Shown piece after piece: positions 45,852 through 56,048 of a DNA stretch of 64,000 nucleotides (the stretch's first letter is position 1; each line of letters begins with the position of its first letter). The notes beneath the pieces are model-generated. The model did not search any database. It was not told the origin of the DNA and saw only the letters and a list, made by a program, of their open reading frames with translations. Source of the stretch: Aeromonas veronii (GTDB taxonomy: Bacteria > Pseudomonadota > Gammaproteobacteria > Enterobacterales > Aeromonadaceae); contig NZ_CP157875.1 of the NCBI RefSeq assembly GCF_040215105.1, positions 1,789,501 to 1,853,500 of the forward strand, in the 5' to 3' direction. A program made the translations under genes and the position numbers.

Positions 45852-48800
45852 GTCGCTTCCCACTGACCATTCCCCAGCAGGGGCTCTGGTCCGGCCATCT
45901 GCTCAACGACGACAAGGGGATGTTCAACACCGCCGAGTGCATCGCCTTCGATGGCAAGGTGGACGGCGCCGTGCTGGCCGCGGCCCTCGCTCAGGCGGTG
46001 GGGGAGTGTGAGGCCCTGCAGGGCCACTTCGAGGAGAGTGGGGATGAGGTCTGCTTCATCAGCCATACCCTGGCCCCCGTCTATGGCGAGATAACCCTGG
46101 CGCGCGGTGACGAGGCCGAGGCTCGCGCCTGGGCCTGGGCGGATCTGCGCCGTCCGTTCGAGCTGACCCGGGAATCTCCCTGCCGCTTCGTCCTGCTGCG
46201 CGGCCTCGATCGGGATTACCTCTACAGCTGCGTGCATCACATCGCCCTCGACGGCTTTGGCACCACCCTCCTGTTCCAGCGCATCGCCGAGCTCTACGGG
46301 GAGGGGCTGGAGGGCGCCATGCTGTCGCCGTCCCCGTTTGGGCTGCTGGACGAGGTGCTGGCCGAAGAGGCATCCCGGGAGGAGAGCGGCAAAAACGCCG
46401 TCGCCCGCGCCTTCTGGCAGGAGCAACTGCAAGCGTGGCCTGAGGTAAAATCTTTCAGCGAATCCCGCGCCCCCATCGCCGCCGAATTTATCCGCGAGAG
46501 CCGCCCGCTGCCGGCGGCGCTCTGGCAATCCCTGGTGGGCTTTGCCGATGAAAACAAGCTGAGCTGGCCGGATCTGCTGCTGGCCGGCCTCTCGGCCCAG
46601 CTGGCGCTGGCGAGCGGTCAGCAGAAGACCCTGCTGGGCCTCATGATGATGAACCGTATCGGCTCGGCATCGCTGACCGTCCCCTGCATGCAGATGAACA
46701 TCACCCCCCTGGCCCTTGAACTCGGTGAGGAAATGAGCCTGCTGGAGGCCGCGGGCGCTGTGGCCAAGGCCAAACGCGGGGTGCGCAAGCATCAGCACTA
46801 TCGCTACGAACTGCTGCGCCGCGACCTTGGCCTGGTGGGGGGCGACAAGCGCCTGTTTGGCCCCCTGGTCAACATCATGCCGTTCGATCATGCCCGCCGC
46901 TTCGGCCCGCTCAATGCCCATATCCTCAACATCAGTGCCGGCCCGGTGGAAGATCTCACCATCGAGGTGCAGGTGGGGGCCGATGGTCAGCCGAGGCTGG
47001 ATCTGGACGCCAACCCTGGCTGCTATCAGGCCACGGATCTGGCGCGCATCGCCGACACCCTGTTCACCCTGCTGGGGCGCTGGCTCGCCGAGCCGACACA
47101 AACCCTCGGCACCCTCAAGGCCGACTGGCTGGCAGAGCAAAGGGCCGAGGCCCTGATCACCGGGCCGGCCCAGGAAGTGATCAAGGTGCGCCCCGTGCTG
47201 GATGCTCTCTGCCACTTCGCGGCCCAGACCCCGGACAAGATAGCGCTGGAGCAGGGGGAGGCACGTTTTAGCTACGAGGCGTTGCTGACCCGCGCCGAGC
47301 AGATGGCCGCGGCCCTGCAAAATGCCGGCGTGCAGCCAGGCGAGCGGGTCGGGGTCATGCTAGCTCGCACTCCCCAGGCCATCTTCGCCCAGCTGGCGGT
47401 ACTGCTGGCGGGGGCTGTCTATGTGCCGCTCGACCCCGAGCAGCCCCTGGAGCGTCAGGGCCATATCCTGCGCATCGGCGAGGTCAAGACCCTCATCACC
47501 CAGGCGGAGTATCGCCACAAGCTGGCCAGCCTGTTCGAAGGCCGCACCCTACTGGCCGGGGATCTGGTGAGCGGGGATCGCCTCTGCCAGCCGGCCGCGG
47601 GCCGCGCCGTCGCCTACCTGATGTTCACCTCGGGCTCAACCGGCCTGCCCAAGGGGGTCGCGGTCAGCCACGACGCCCTGGATCACTTCGCCGCTGCCGC
47701 CCGCTGCCGTTATCACCTGGGGGAGGGGGCGCGCATGCTGCAATTTGCCCCCTTCAACTTCGACGCCAGCATCGAGGAGGTGTTCGCCACCCTGAGCGCC
47801 GGTGCCACCCTGGTGCTGCGCACCGACGCCCTGCTCGAATCCATGCCGGCCTTCGCGGCCGGGGTGGAGGAGATGGGGATCACCCACCTCGACCTCCCCA
47901 CCGCGTTCTGGAACGAATGGGTGGTGTCCCTCGGCGCTGGCCAGGCCCACATTCCGGCCAACCTGGCCACCGTCATCATCGGCGGCGAGGCGGTCTACCC
48001 CGAGCAGCTGGCCCAGTGGCAGCGCCAGGGACGCGCCGATGTGCGCCTGTTCAACACCTATGGTCCCACCGAGACCACCGTCGTGGTCACCACGCAGGAG
48101 CTGCAGAACGAGGATCCCGCCCAGGCCCAGCTGCCCATCGGCTTGCCGCTGCCCGGCATGCAGGCGCTGATCCTGGGGGCGGGGGAGCAACCCGCCGGGG
48201 AAGGGGAGCTGGTACTGTTCGGCCCGCAACTCGCCAACGGTTACGTCGGTGGCGTGCAGGGTACCTTCGGCACCCTGCGTGTGGGCGCCGAGCTGCTGCC
48301 TGTCTATCGCACCGGCGATCGGGTGCGCTGGGTGTCCGGTCGGCTGGTCTATCTCGGCCGCCGTGACAACGAGTTCAAGATAAGCGGCTATCGCATCCAG
48401 CCCGGCGAGGTGGAGGCCCAGCTGCTGGCCCTGCCCGGGGTGGATGAGGCCTGCGTGCAGGGCATCAGTCAGGGCAGCGTGCGCCGGCTGGTGGCCTTCG
48501 TGGCCGGCCCCGAGCGCGACAGTCGGGTCATCAAGGCGCAGCTCGCCAAGGTGCTGCCCGCCGCCATGATCCCCACCGACTATCGCCACTACGATCAGCT
48601 GCCTCGCACCGGATCCAACAAGCTGGATCGCAAGGGCCTGCTGGCCCAGTACCAGGCGGGCGGCGAAGCCCTGACGCTGGGCAGCGAGACAGAGAACCGG
48701 GTCGGCGCCATCTGGCAGCAGATCCTGGGGCTCGCCACCATGGGGCCGGCGGACAATTTCTTCGAGCTGGGGGGCCAGTCCCTGCAGACCATCCAGATAG

Positions 48801-48937
48801 TGAACAGGCTCGGTGCCGAGTTCGGGGTGCAGGTCAAGGTCTCCGATGTGTTCGATCACCCGCGCCTCGACGACTTCTGCCGCTTCCTGGACGGCAAGCT
48901 GACCGAGGACGAAGAGAGCGTGGAGATGGTGTGGTGA
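45848..48937 (+). CDS. amoF: AmoF, nonribosomal peptide synthetase (C-A-PCP), predicted lysine-specific
   Basis: This 1029-aa NRPS has a condensation domain (HHIALDG at ~130), an adenylation domain ([12 protein letters not shown] at ~593, YGPTETTV) and a carrier domain ([12 protein letters not shown] at ~974). There is no thioesterase domain. Aligned by eye to GrsA, the specificity residues read D-A-E-D-I-G-T-V-V-K; the two acidic residues fit a basic substrate such as lysine, which amonabactins contain. Its stop overlaps the amoA ATG by 1 nt (TGATG). Confidence 0.92.
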   Translation: MSRFPLTIPQQGLWSGHLLNDDKGMFNTAECIAFDGKVDGAVLAAALAQAVGECEALQGHFEESGDEVCFISHTLAPVYGEITLARGDEAEARAWAWADLRRPFELTRESPCRFVLLRGLDRDYLYSCVHHIALDGFGTTLLFQRIAELYGEGLEGAMLSPSPFGLLDEVLAEEASREESGKNAVARAFWQEQLQAWPEVKSFSESRAPIAAEFIRESRPLPAALWQSLVGFADENKLSWPDLLLAGLSAQLALASGQQKTLLGLMMMNRIGSASLTVPCMQMNITPLALELGEEMSLLEAAGAVAKAKRGVRKHQHYRYELLRRDLGLVGGDKRLFGPLVNIMPFDHARRFGPLNAHILNISAGPVEDLTIEVQVGADGQPRLDLDANPGCYQATDLARIADTLFTLLGRWLAEPTQTLGTLKADWLAEQRAEALITGPAQEVIKVRPVLDALCHFAAQTPDKIALEQGEARFSYEALLTRAEQMAAALQNAGVQPGERVGVMLARTPQAIFAQLAVLLAGAVYVPLDPEQPLERQGHILRIGEVKTLITQAEYRHKLASLFEGRTLLAGDLVSGDRLCQPAAGRAVAYLMFTSGSTGLPKGVAVSHDALDHFAAAARCRYHLGEGARMLQFAPFNFDASIEEVFATLSAGATLVLRTDALLESMPAFAAGVEEMGITHLDLPTAFWNEWVVSLGAGQAHIPANLATVIIGGEAVYPEQLAQWQRQGRADVRLFNTYGPTETTVVVTTQELQNEDPAQAQLPIGLPLPGMQALILGAGEQPAGEGELVLFGPQLANGYVGGVQGTFGTLRVGAELLPVYRTGDRVRWVSGRLVYLGRRDNEFKISGYRIQPGEVEAQLLALPGVDEACVQGISQGSVRRLVAFVAGPERDSRVIKAQLAKVLPAAMIPTDYRHYDQLPRTGSNKLDRKGLLAQYQAGGEALTLGSETENRVGAIWQQILGLATMGPADNFFELGGQSLQTIQIVNRLGAEFGVQVKVSDVFDHPRLDDFCRFLDGKLTEDEESVEMVW

Positions 48938-49701
48938 TGGACAAACAGAATATGACCTTCGATTTTCGTGGCAAACGGGTCTGGGTAACCGGGGCAGGGC
49001 GCGGCATCGGGCGCGAGGTGGCCGAGCAGTTCGTGGCCGCCGGCGCCTCCGTGGTGGGGCTGGATCTGGCCTTCCCCTATACCGATTACCCCTTCGCCAC
49101 CCGGGTGCTCGACATGCGTGACTCGGGGGCGGTCAACGCCTGTTGTGAACAGCTGCTGGCGGACGGCGGGCTGGACGTGCTGGTCAATGGCGCCGGGGTG
49201 TTGCGCCTCGGCCCCACCGAAGCCCTGAGCGATGCCGATTGGGATGACTGCCTCGCGGTCAACGCCAGCGGCGTCTTCTACCTGCTGCGGGCCCTGGTGC
49301 CCCACTTCAAGGAAGAGCGGCGCGGCGCCATCGTCACCATAGGCTCCAACGCCGCCCATGTGCCGCGCATGCAGATGGCGGCCTACTGCGCCTCCAAGGC
49401 GGCGGTCACCAGCCTGACCCAGACGGTGGGGCTGGAGCTGGCCCCCTTCGGGGTGCGGGTCAACCTGGTGTCGCCGGGCTCGACGGACACCGAGATGTTG
49501 CGCGGCATGCTGCCGGATGAAGGGGCCATGGCCCGCACCATTGCGGGGCTGCCGGATCAGTTCAAGCTCGGCATACCACTTCGCAAGATTGCGACGGCGC
49601 AAGAGATAGCCCACAGCGTCCTCTTCCTGGCTTCCGATCTGGCCAGCCATATCACTCTGCAGGATCTGGTCGTCGACGGCGGCGCCACCCTGAGCGCCTG
49701 A
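48937..49701 (+). CDS. amoA: AmoA, 2,3-dihydro-2,3-dihydroxybenzoate dehydrogenase
   Basis: AmoA (EntA family, 254 aa) is a short-chain dehydrogenase that forms 2,3-DHB. NAD-binding motif is TGAGRGIGREVA; the active-site YCASKAA and SLTQTVGLELAPFGVRVN are typical. Start ATG 48937 overlaps the amoF stop by 1 nt. Placing EntA between two NRPS genes is specific to this cluster type. Confidence 0.95.
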   Translation: MDKQNMTFDFRGKRVWVTGAGRGIGREVAEQFVAAGASVVGLDLAFPYTDYPFATRVLDMRDSGAVNACCEQLLADGGLDVLVNGAGVLRLGPTEALSDADWDDCLAVNASGVFYLLRALVPHFKEERRGAIVTIGSNAAHVPRMQMAAYCASKAAVTSLTQTVGLELAPFGVRVNLVSPGSTDTEMLRGMLPDEGAMARTIAGLPDQFKLGIPLRKIATAQEIAHSVLFLASDLASHITLQDLVVDGGATLSA

Positions 49702-49715
49702 GGACTCAAAGACAG

Positions 49716-52700
49716 ATGAACAATATGATCACGCTGCTCAAGCAGCTGGAGCGCCAAGGGGTCAAGCTGGCTCTGAACGACAAGGGGCAGCTCATCTCCC
49801 AGTCGAGCAAGGAGGCGGTGACCCCCGCCATCGGCGCCCAAATCAAGGCCCACAAGGATGAGCTGGTGCGTTGCCTGGCCGCCCGCGCCGCCTTCGAGGC
49901 ACCTATCGCCGTCAGCGAGGAGGCGAAGAGCACCCTGCAGGGGCCGCTCTCCTCCTCCCAGAGCGGGCTCTGGTTTATCGAGCAATACGAAGAGGCCTCC
50001 CACCTCTACAACATGCCGGTCTACTTCCGGGTGCGTGGCGATCTCGATACCGCGGCGCTGGAATTTGCCTTCGATCACCTGTTTGCGCGCCACCCCAGCA
50101 TGCGCACCCGCTTCGTCAAGGACGAGGCGGGCAGGGGGGCCCAGGAGATCCTGCCCCATGCCCCGTTCAAGCTGCAGATTGAAGATGTGAGCGGTGAGCC
50201 GTCTGCCGAGCGCGAGGCCTATGTGGCCCGCCGGGTGCGCGAGGAGATAGGCCGTCCCTTCTCGTTGACCAAAGGGGACTTGAGCCGGGTCAACCTGATC
50301 CGGTTGGGGACTCATGAGCATGTGCTGCTGATCACCCAGCATCACATCATCTCCGACGGCTGGTCGGTCAAGAACATGTTCGCGGACTTGAAGCGCGCCT
50401 TTCTTGCCCACCAGAACCGGGAGCCCCTGCAGGTGGCCGAGTTGCCGCTCAATTATCTGGACTACGCCCACTGGTTCAACTCCCCGCGCTTTCTCGACTA
50501 TCACGCCGAGTTCAAGCCGTTCTGGGTGGACCGCCTGGGGGGGAGCCCCGAGGTGCATGGCCTGCCGCTCGACAAACCTCGCCCGGCCCATCAGGGCAGC
50601 GGCGGCGAGTTGGTCTTCTCCACCATCGACAACAGTCTCTGGGACAGCTTCAAGCGCCTGTGCCAGCGTCACAGCACCTCCAACTTCATCGGTCTGCACG
50701 CCCTGTTCGCCCTCTTGATGGTGCGCCAGAGCGGGGAGAAGGAGGTGGTCATCGGCACGCCGCTCGCCTACCGCGAGCGCCACGAGATTGAGTCTCTGGT
50801 GGGCTTCTTCGTCAACACGCTCGTGTTGAGAACTCGGCTGGAGGGGCGACCGAGCTTCGTGGATTACCTGCAGCAGTGCCGGGAAGAGGATTTGGCTGCC
50901 TTTGACCATCAACTCTATCGGTTTGAGGCGCTGGCCGAAGCCATAGGCGCGGATCGCACTACCGCCATCAACCCCATCTTCCAGATCATGCTGGTGTATC
51001 AGGCCAAGGTGGATTTCAACGATCTCATCCCCGGCTGCGAGCTGGTGGAGGAGACCTCCCCGGTGCTGCCCGCCAAGACCGACATCTCGGTGAAGGTGAC
51101 CGAGCTGATGGACTCGGTGCGGGTGGACTGGCTGTTCGCCACCGCCCTGTTCGAGCGCGCCACCATAGAGGCTTACGCCGATCGCCTGCTGCACCTGATG
51201 CGCGCCGTGGTGGCCGCCCCCGAGACCGACATCTGGCAACTGCCGCTGGAAGCGGGGATGGACGACGCAGCCCTGGGGTTGGAGCTTGCGAGCCTGCCGG
51301 TCGATTACCCGAGCCGCGACACCCTGCTCTGCCATATCGAGCGCCGTGCGGCGGTCAGGCCCGACGCCCTGGCGGTCAGCGATGATAAGCAGGCACTCAG
51401 CTATGGCGCACTGGAGGCCGAGGCCAACCGGTTGGCGCACTGGCTGCTGGCCCAGGGGGTGACCCCTGGCGCCGCCATCGGTCTGCAGGCCAAACGGGAG
51501 TCGGCCTTCGTCATTGGCCTGCTGGCCTGCTGGAAGGTGGGGGCGGCCTATGTGCCGCTCGACCCCGCCTATCCCGCCGAGCGGCTGGCTCATATCCTGA
51601 GTGACGCCGCCATCGGCCTGGTGCTGGGGGGCGAGCCGGACGCGCGCCTTGCCGCGGCGTTGGCGGGCACGGCGGCCGAGTATCACAACCTGCACGCCCT
51701 GGCGCTGGCTGAGATGCCGACCGGCGTCCCCGCCGTTTCCCGCGATGCCGCCATGCTGGCCCAGATCATCTACACCTCGGGCAGCACAGGTCTGCCCAAG
51801 GGGGTCATGGTGGAGCAGGGCAGCCTGGTCAACCTGATGGCGGATCACAGGGCGCGCATCGCGCTTGATCACAGTGGCGCCATGTTCAACTGCATGTCCC
51901 TCTCGTTCGATGCGGGCAACATGACCACCTTGTTGCCCCTTTACTGCGGCGCCGCCCTGCACTTCGGCGAACCGGGAGAGGGGGTGATCGCCGCCGCCAT
52001 GGCCAAGGGCGCCAGCCACATGATCCTGCCGACGGCCTTGCTTGCGAACCTGCTGCCAGTGGCGGATCTCGGGTCGCTGCGGGCCATCGGCTTCGGCGGC
52101 GAGGCCTGCCCCAGCTCCCTGGTGGAGCGCTGGGGGAACCGGGTCGCGCTCTACAACATGTATGGCCCGACCGAGTGTACCGTGACCGCGCTCTGCGCGC
52201 GCCTACGCCCGGGCGAGCCCATCACCATAGGCCAGCCCATCGACAACCTGAAGGCGGTGATCCTGGATGAGGCGGGCAACCCCTGCCCGGTGGGGGTGCC
52301 CGGCGAGCTCTGCCTGACCGGCCTCGGCCTCGCCAGTGGCTACCTGAACCTGCCGGATCGCACCCAAGACGCCTTTATCGAGCGCACCCTGGTCAGTGGC
52401 GCGGGCACCCGTGTTCATCGCCTCTATCGTACCGGGGACAGGGCCCTCAGGCGCCGTGATGGCAACATCCAGTATCTGGGCCGCATCGACGAGCAGATAA
52501 AGCTCAGGGGTTATCGCATCGAGCCTGGCGAGATAGAGACCCAGATTGCCGCCATTGAACCGGCCATCCGCCAGATCAAGGTGGTGGTGCAGGAAGCTCG
52601 CCTGTTAGCGTACGCCTGCCTGCAAGCCGGGGTGCCCGAGCCGGATGCCGAGGCCCTGCTGCAACGGGCCGGCGAGTGCCTGCCCGAATACATGGTGCCG

Positions 52701-55700
52701 GTGCGCCTGTGCTGGTTGCCCGAGATGCCGCTCACCCCCAACGGCAAGCTGGACTTGCGCCGCCTGCCCGCCATCAGCTGGCAGGAGAGCAAGGGCGAGC
52801 CGCAAGGGGAGCTGGAGCAGACGGTGCTCGCCATCTGGCAATCGGTGCTCAAGCAACCCCTCGGGGTGGAGGATGACTTCTTCCGCCTAGGCGGAGATTC
52901 CATCCTCAGCATCCAGCTCACCACCCGCCTGCGGGACGCCGGCCTGCACTGCAGCGTCAAGGACGTGTTCGAGGCCAAGACGGTGCGCCGTCTCTGTCGC
53001 CAGCTCGGTCAGCAGCAGGCGGTCAGCCACCAGACGGAGCAGGGCGTGCTGGAGGGAGAATTCCCCCTGCATCCCATTCAGCACTGGTTCTTCGAGCAGG
53101 GCTTCGCCCAGTCCGGCCACTGGAACCAGGGGGTGATACTGCGCCTGCCTGCGGGCATCGACGACACCGCGCTGATGGGCTGGATGAACACCCTGCGCGC
53201 CCACCACGACGTCCTGCGCCTCGCGGTCACCCCGGCCGGTCAGCGCTATCTGCCCGAACTTCCCCTGCCGCCCCTGCATCGGCTGGATGCGGCCGGGCTG
53301 GGTGAGTCCGAGTTGCAGGCCAGATTGACCCAGTGGCAGGGGAGCTTTGTCCCCGAGCAGGGCCAGACCCTGGCCTGGGCGCGGCTCAGTCACCTTGAGA
53401 ACCACCTCGAAAGCCACCTTGAAAATAAGGCGGATGCCGACCCCGTGGAGGGGCTCTTTATTGCCTTCCACCATCTGGTCATCGATGCCGTCTCCTGGCG
53501 CATCCTGGCCGAGGATCTGGTGCGCCTCGCCGAGGGGCGTCCGCTGCCTGCCAAGGGCAGCAGTTATCGCCAGTGGGGAGAGGGGCTGGCCGCCTATGCG
53601 AGCCGTGAAGCGGCGCAACTGGCGTTCTGGCAGGCGCAAGGGGAGGGCAGCGAGCAAGACTTGCTGGAGGCGCAGCGCGCCCCCGATGGCCGCGCCGCCG
53701 CGAGTCTGTTGCGACTGGATGAGCAGATCACCGCCCGTCTCATCGATGAGGCCAACCAGGCTCACCTGACCCAGGTGCCGGATCTGCTGCTGGCGGCCCT
53801 GACCCGCACCTTAAGCGAGCTGGGCTATGGCACCAAACTGTGCGTGATGCTGGAAGGGCACGGCCGTGAAGTTATCGATGCGCAACTGGACGTGAGCCGT
53901 ACCCTCGGCTGGTTCACCAGCACCTATCCGCTGGCGCTGGCCGATCGTACCTCCTGGAGCGATTTGGTCTGCGACACCAAGGAGCGGCTGCGAGCCGTGC
54001 CGGACAAGGGGGTGGGCTTCAACGCCCTGCGTCTGCACCATCCCGGAGGGGATGAACTGCCGCATTCTGCCATCGTCTTCAACTATCTGGGGGTCTCCCA
54101 CAGAGGCACCCCGGCCCCCTGGCAGCCGCTGCCGGTGGCGCCGGGCCAACCCTCGGTGCCAGAGAACCTGCCGCGTGAGCTCATCAGCCTGCACGGCGGT
54201 GTCTACGGCGGCTGCCTCACCCTGCGCCAGGTTGGCGCCCTCAATCAGGGTGCGAGCGATGCCCTGATGGCGGCACTGGCGGCCAATATCGAGACCCTGG
54301 TGAACGCCTGTTGTGCGCAAGCCAAGCCGCGCCGCACCCCGAGCGACTTCCCGGGGCTGGCGCTGACCCAGGCCGCCCTGGATGAGGTGCTGGACGAGGC
54401 AGAGGCTGGCGGCGAGGTGGAGACCCTGCTGCCGATGACCTCCTTGCAGCAGAGCATGCTGCATCACAGGGCCTTGGTGCCCACGGATAGCGCCTATCAC
54501 CTGCAAACGGAGATAGATTATCTGCAAGAGATGGATGTGGCCGTGTATCGCGCTGCCTGGCAGGCCCAGCTTGCCCGCTGGCCCGTGCTCCGGGCTGCCC
54601 TGCTGCTGGCGGACGGGGTGGCGCTGCAACGCATCATGGCCAGGGCCGAGCTGCCCTTCCACTATGAGGAGTTGTCCGGCGACCCGCAGGCCGAGGCGCG
54701 GGTTCAGGCCTATCGCCGGCAGGACTTGGCCAGACCCATATCGCTGGATCAGGCCCCTTTGCTGCGCATCGCCTGCTTCAAACTGGCCCCCGATCACCAC
54801 AAGGTGATCCTGAGCGCCCACCACGCCGTGCTCGATGGCTGGAGTGGCCCCGTGCTGCTGGGGTCGGTGCATCGCGGCTATCAGCAGTCGATGACGCAGG
54901 CCCGGAATCAGGACACGGCACCCGAGGTGAGCCCCGATACCGCCTGGCTCGCCTTCGGCCGCCATATCGCCAGCCAGTCCGCCAGCAGCGCCGCCTACTG
55001 GCAGGGACGCGAAGATCTGCTGGCGAGATCCAATGATCTGTCGGCCCTGTTCGGGGTGGCCCTCGAATCTGGCCTGAGTGGACGCCTCACCCAGCAGCGC
55101 CCCGCGCTGTGCGGCCAGCCCCTGGCCCCGGAGATCTCCGGACAGCTGGAGAGCCGGGCCCGCGAGCTGGGGGTCACCGCTGGCCTCTTGGCCCAGTACG
55201 CCTGGCATCGGTTGCTGGCCCGCCACTGCGGCGATCCTGTGACCCTGGTGGGCAACGTGACCCCGGGCCGGGACTTCCCCATCGAGGGAATAACCCAAAG
55301 CGTGGGGCTCTATATCAACAGCCTGCCGCTGGCCCTGGATTGGCGCACCGAGCTGACCCTGGCGCAGCATATCGCTCAGTTGCAGGGGGACTTGCTGGCC
55401 CTGAACCAGCACGGTACTCAGTCTCTTTCCGCCCTGACCCGGGGTGGCCCGCGCCTGTTCCAGAGCCTGTTCGTGTTCGAGAACTACCCCATGCCGGTGC
55501 CCCCGGCGACCCCTGAGCCCCATCAACTGGTGCCGCGCTTTGGCGCCGTGGTGGAGAAGGTGGAGCTGCCCTTGTCGCTCGTGGTCAACGCCCGTGGCGG
55601 TCAGCTCAACCTGCGCCTCGAGTTCGATGGCGAGCAGATAGCGCAGGATCGTGCCCAAACGGTGCTGGCCCAATGGATTGCCGAGCTCGAGTGGCTGGCA

Positions 55701-56048
55701 GGCGTGAGCCTCGCCGAACCTGCCCGACTGGCGGATGCCAAGGCGCCTGGCGCTGTGGCGGCTCCGGTGGCGGGCGAGGCCATGCCGACCCCATCCATGC
55801 CGATTGAGGCTGAGGCCCGCCGACTGCTGACCCTGTGGCAGGATCACTGCGGCCAGCACGCAAGTTGGCAGCAGAATCTGAGCGAGCTTGGCATCGATTC
55901 GGTGCAGCAGCTCGCCCTGCTGGCGGCTCTCAACGAGGCGTTCGGCGCCCGTCACGGAATCTTAAGTCTGCAACGGCTCAAGGAGCAGGGGTCGCCGGCG
56001 CATCTGTTCAACCACTGGCTGGTGCGCCTGCCCGAGGAGGTACTATGA
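49716..56048 (+). CDS. amoG: AmoG, NRPS: TubC-like docking, C-A-PCP-E, then C-PCP without an A domain
   Basis: The 2110-aa synthetase begins with a ~55-residue domain (ITLLKQLERQGVKLALNDKG...IGAQIKAHKDELV) resembling TubC N-terminal docking domains. Then C (HHIISDGWS, ~209), A ([15 protein letters not shown], ~685), PCP (LGGDSILSI, ~1058) and an epimerisation domain (HPIQHWFFEQ, HHLVIDAVSWRIL, FNYLGVS). A second C (HHAVLDGWS, ~1703) and a final carrier (LSELGIDSVQQL, ~2058) follow, with no A domain between them. The A-domain code reads D-A-M-I-G-G-M-V-T-K by eye, which I cannot assign; the E domain predicts a D-residue, plausibly the aromatic one of amonabactin. It lacks a thioesterase. Confidence 0.92.
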   Translation: MNNMITLLKQLERQGVKLALNDKGQLISQSSKEAVTPAIGAQIKAHKDELVRCLAARAAFEAPIAVSEEAKSTLQGPLSSSQSGLWFIEQYEEASHLYNMPVYFRVRGDLDTAALEFAFDHLFARHPSMRTRFVKDEAGRGAQEILPHAPFKLQIEDVSGEPSAEREAYVARRVREEIGRPFSLTKGDLSRVNLIRLGTHEHVLLITQHHIISDGWSVKNMFADLKRAFLAHQNREPLQVAELPLNYLDYAHWFNSPRFLDYHAEFKPFWVDRLGGSPEVHGLPLDKPRPAHQGSGGELVFSTIDNSLWDSFKRLCQRHSTSNFIGLHALFALLMVRQSGEKEVVIGTPLAYRERHEIESLVGFFVNTLVLRTRLEGRPSFVDYLQQCREEDLAAFDHQLYRFEALAEAIGADRTTAINPIFQIMLVYQAKVDFNDLIPGCELVEETSPVLPAKTDISVKVTELMDSVRVDWLFATALFERATIEAYADRLLHLMRAVVAAPETDIWQLPLEAGMDDAALGLELASLPVDYPSRDTLLCHIERRAAVRPDALAVSDDKQALSYGALEAEANRLAHWLLAQGVTPGAAIGLQAKRESAFVIGLLACWKVGAAYVPLDPAYPAERLAHILSDAAIGLVLGGEPDARLAAALAGTAAEYHNLHALALAEMPTGVPAVSRDAAMLAQIIYTSGSTGLPKGVMVEQGSLVNLMADHRARIALDHSGAMFNCMSLSFDAGNMTTLLPLYCGAALHFGEPGEGVIAAAMAKGASHMILPTALLANLLPVADLGSLRAIGFGGEACPSSLVERWGNRVALYNMYGPTECTVTALCARLRPGEPITIGQPIDNLKAVILDEAGNPCPVGVPGELCLTGLGLASGYLNLPDRTQDAFIERTLVSGAGTRVHRLYRTGDRALRRRDGNIQYLGRIDEQIKLRGYRIEPGEIETQIAAIEPAIRQIKVVVQEARLLAYACLQAGVPEPDAEALLQRAGECLPEYMVPVRLCWLPEMPLTPNGKLDLRRLPAISWQESKGEPQGELEQTVLAIWQSVLKQPLGVEDDFFRLGGDSILSIQLTTRLRDAGLHCSVKDVFEAKTVRRLCRQLGQQQAVSHQTEQGVLEGEFPLHPIQHWFFEQGFAQSGHWNQGVILRLPAGIDDTALMGWMNTLRAHHDVLRLAVTPAGQRYLPELPLPPLHRLDAAGLGESELQARLTQWQGSFVPEQGQTLAWARLSHLENHLESHLENKADADPVEGLFIAFHHLVIDAVSWRILAEDLVRLAEGRPLPAKGSSYRQWGEGLAAYASREAAQLAFWQAQGEGSEQDLLEAQRAPDGRAAASLLRLDEQITARLIDEANQAHLTQVPDLLLAALTRTLSELGYGTKLCVMLEGHGREVIDAQLDVSRTLGWFTSTYPLALADRTSWSDLVCDTKERLRAVPDKGVGFNALRLHHPGGDELPHSAIVFNYLGVSHRGTPAPWQPLPVAPGQPSVPENLPRELISLHGGVYGGCLTLRQVGALNQGASDALMAALAANIETLVNACCAQAKPRRTPSDFPGLALTQAALDEVLDEAEAGGEVETLLPMTSLQQSMLHHRALVPTDSAYHLQTEIDYLQEMDVAVYRAAWQAQLARWPVLRAALLLADGVALQRIMARAELPFHYEELSGDPQAEARVQAYRRQDLARPISLDQAPLLRIACFKLAPDHHKVILSAHHAVLDGWSGPVLLGSVHRGYQQSMTQARNQDTAPEVSPDTAWLAFGRHIASQSASSAAYWQGREDLLARSNDLSALFGVALESGLSGRLTQQRPALCGQPLAPEISGQLESRARELGVTAGLLAQYAWHRLLARHCGDPVTLVGNVTPGRDFPIEGITQSVGLYINSLPLALDWRTELTLAQHIAQLQGDLLALNQHGTQSLSALTRGGPRLFQSLFVFENYPMPVPPATPEPHQLVPRFGAVVEKVELPLSLVVNARGGQLNLRLEFDGEQIAQDRAQTVLAQWIAELEWLAGVSLAEPARLADAKAPGAVAAPVAGEAMPTPSMPIEAEARRLLTLWQDHCGQHASWQQNLSELGIDSVQQLALLAALNEAFGARHGILSLQRLKEQGSPAHLFNHWLVRLPEEVL

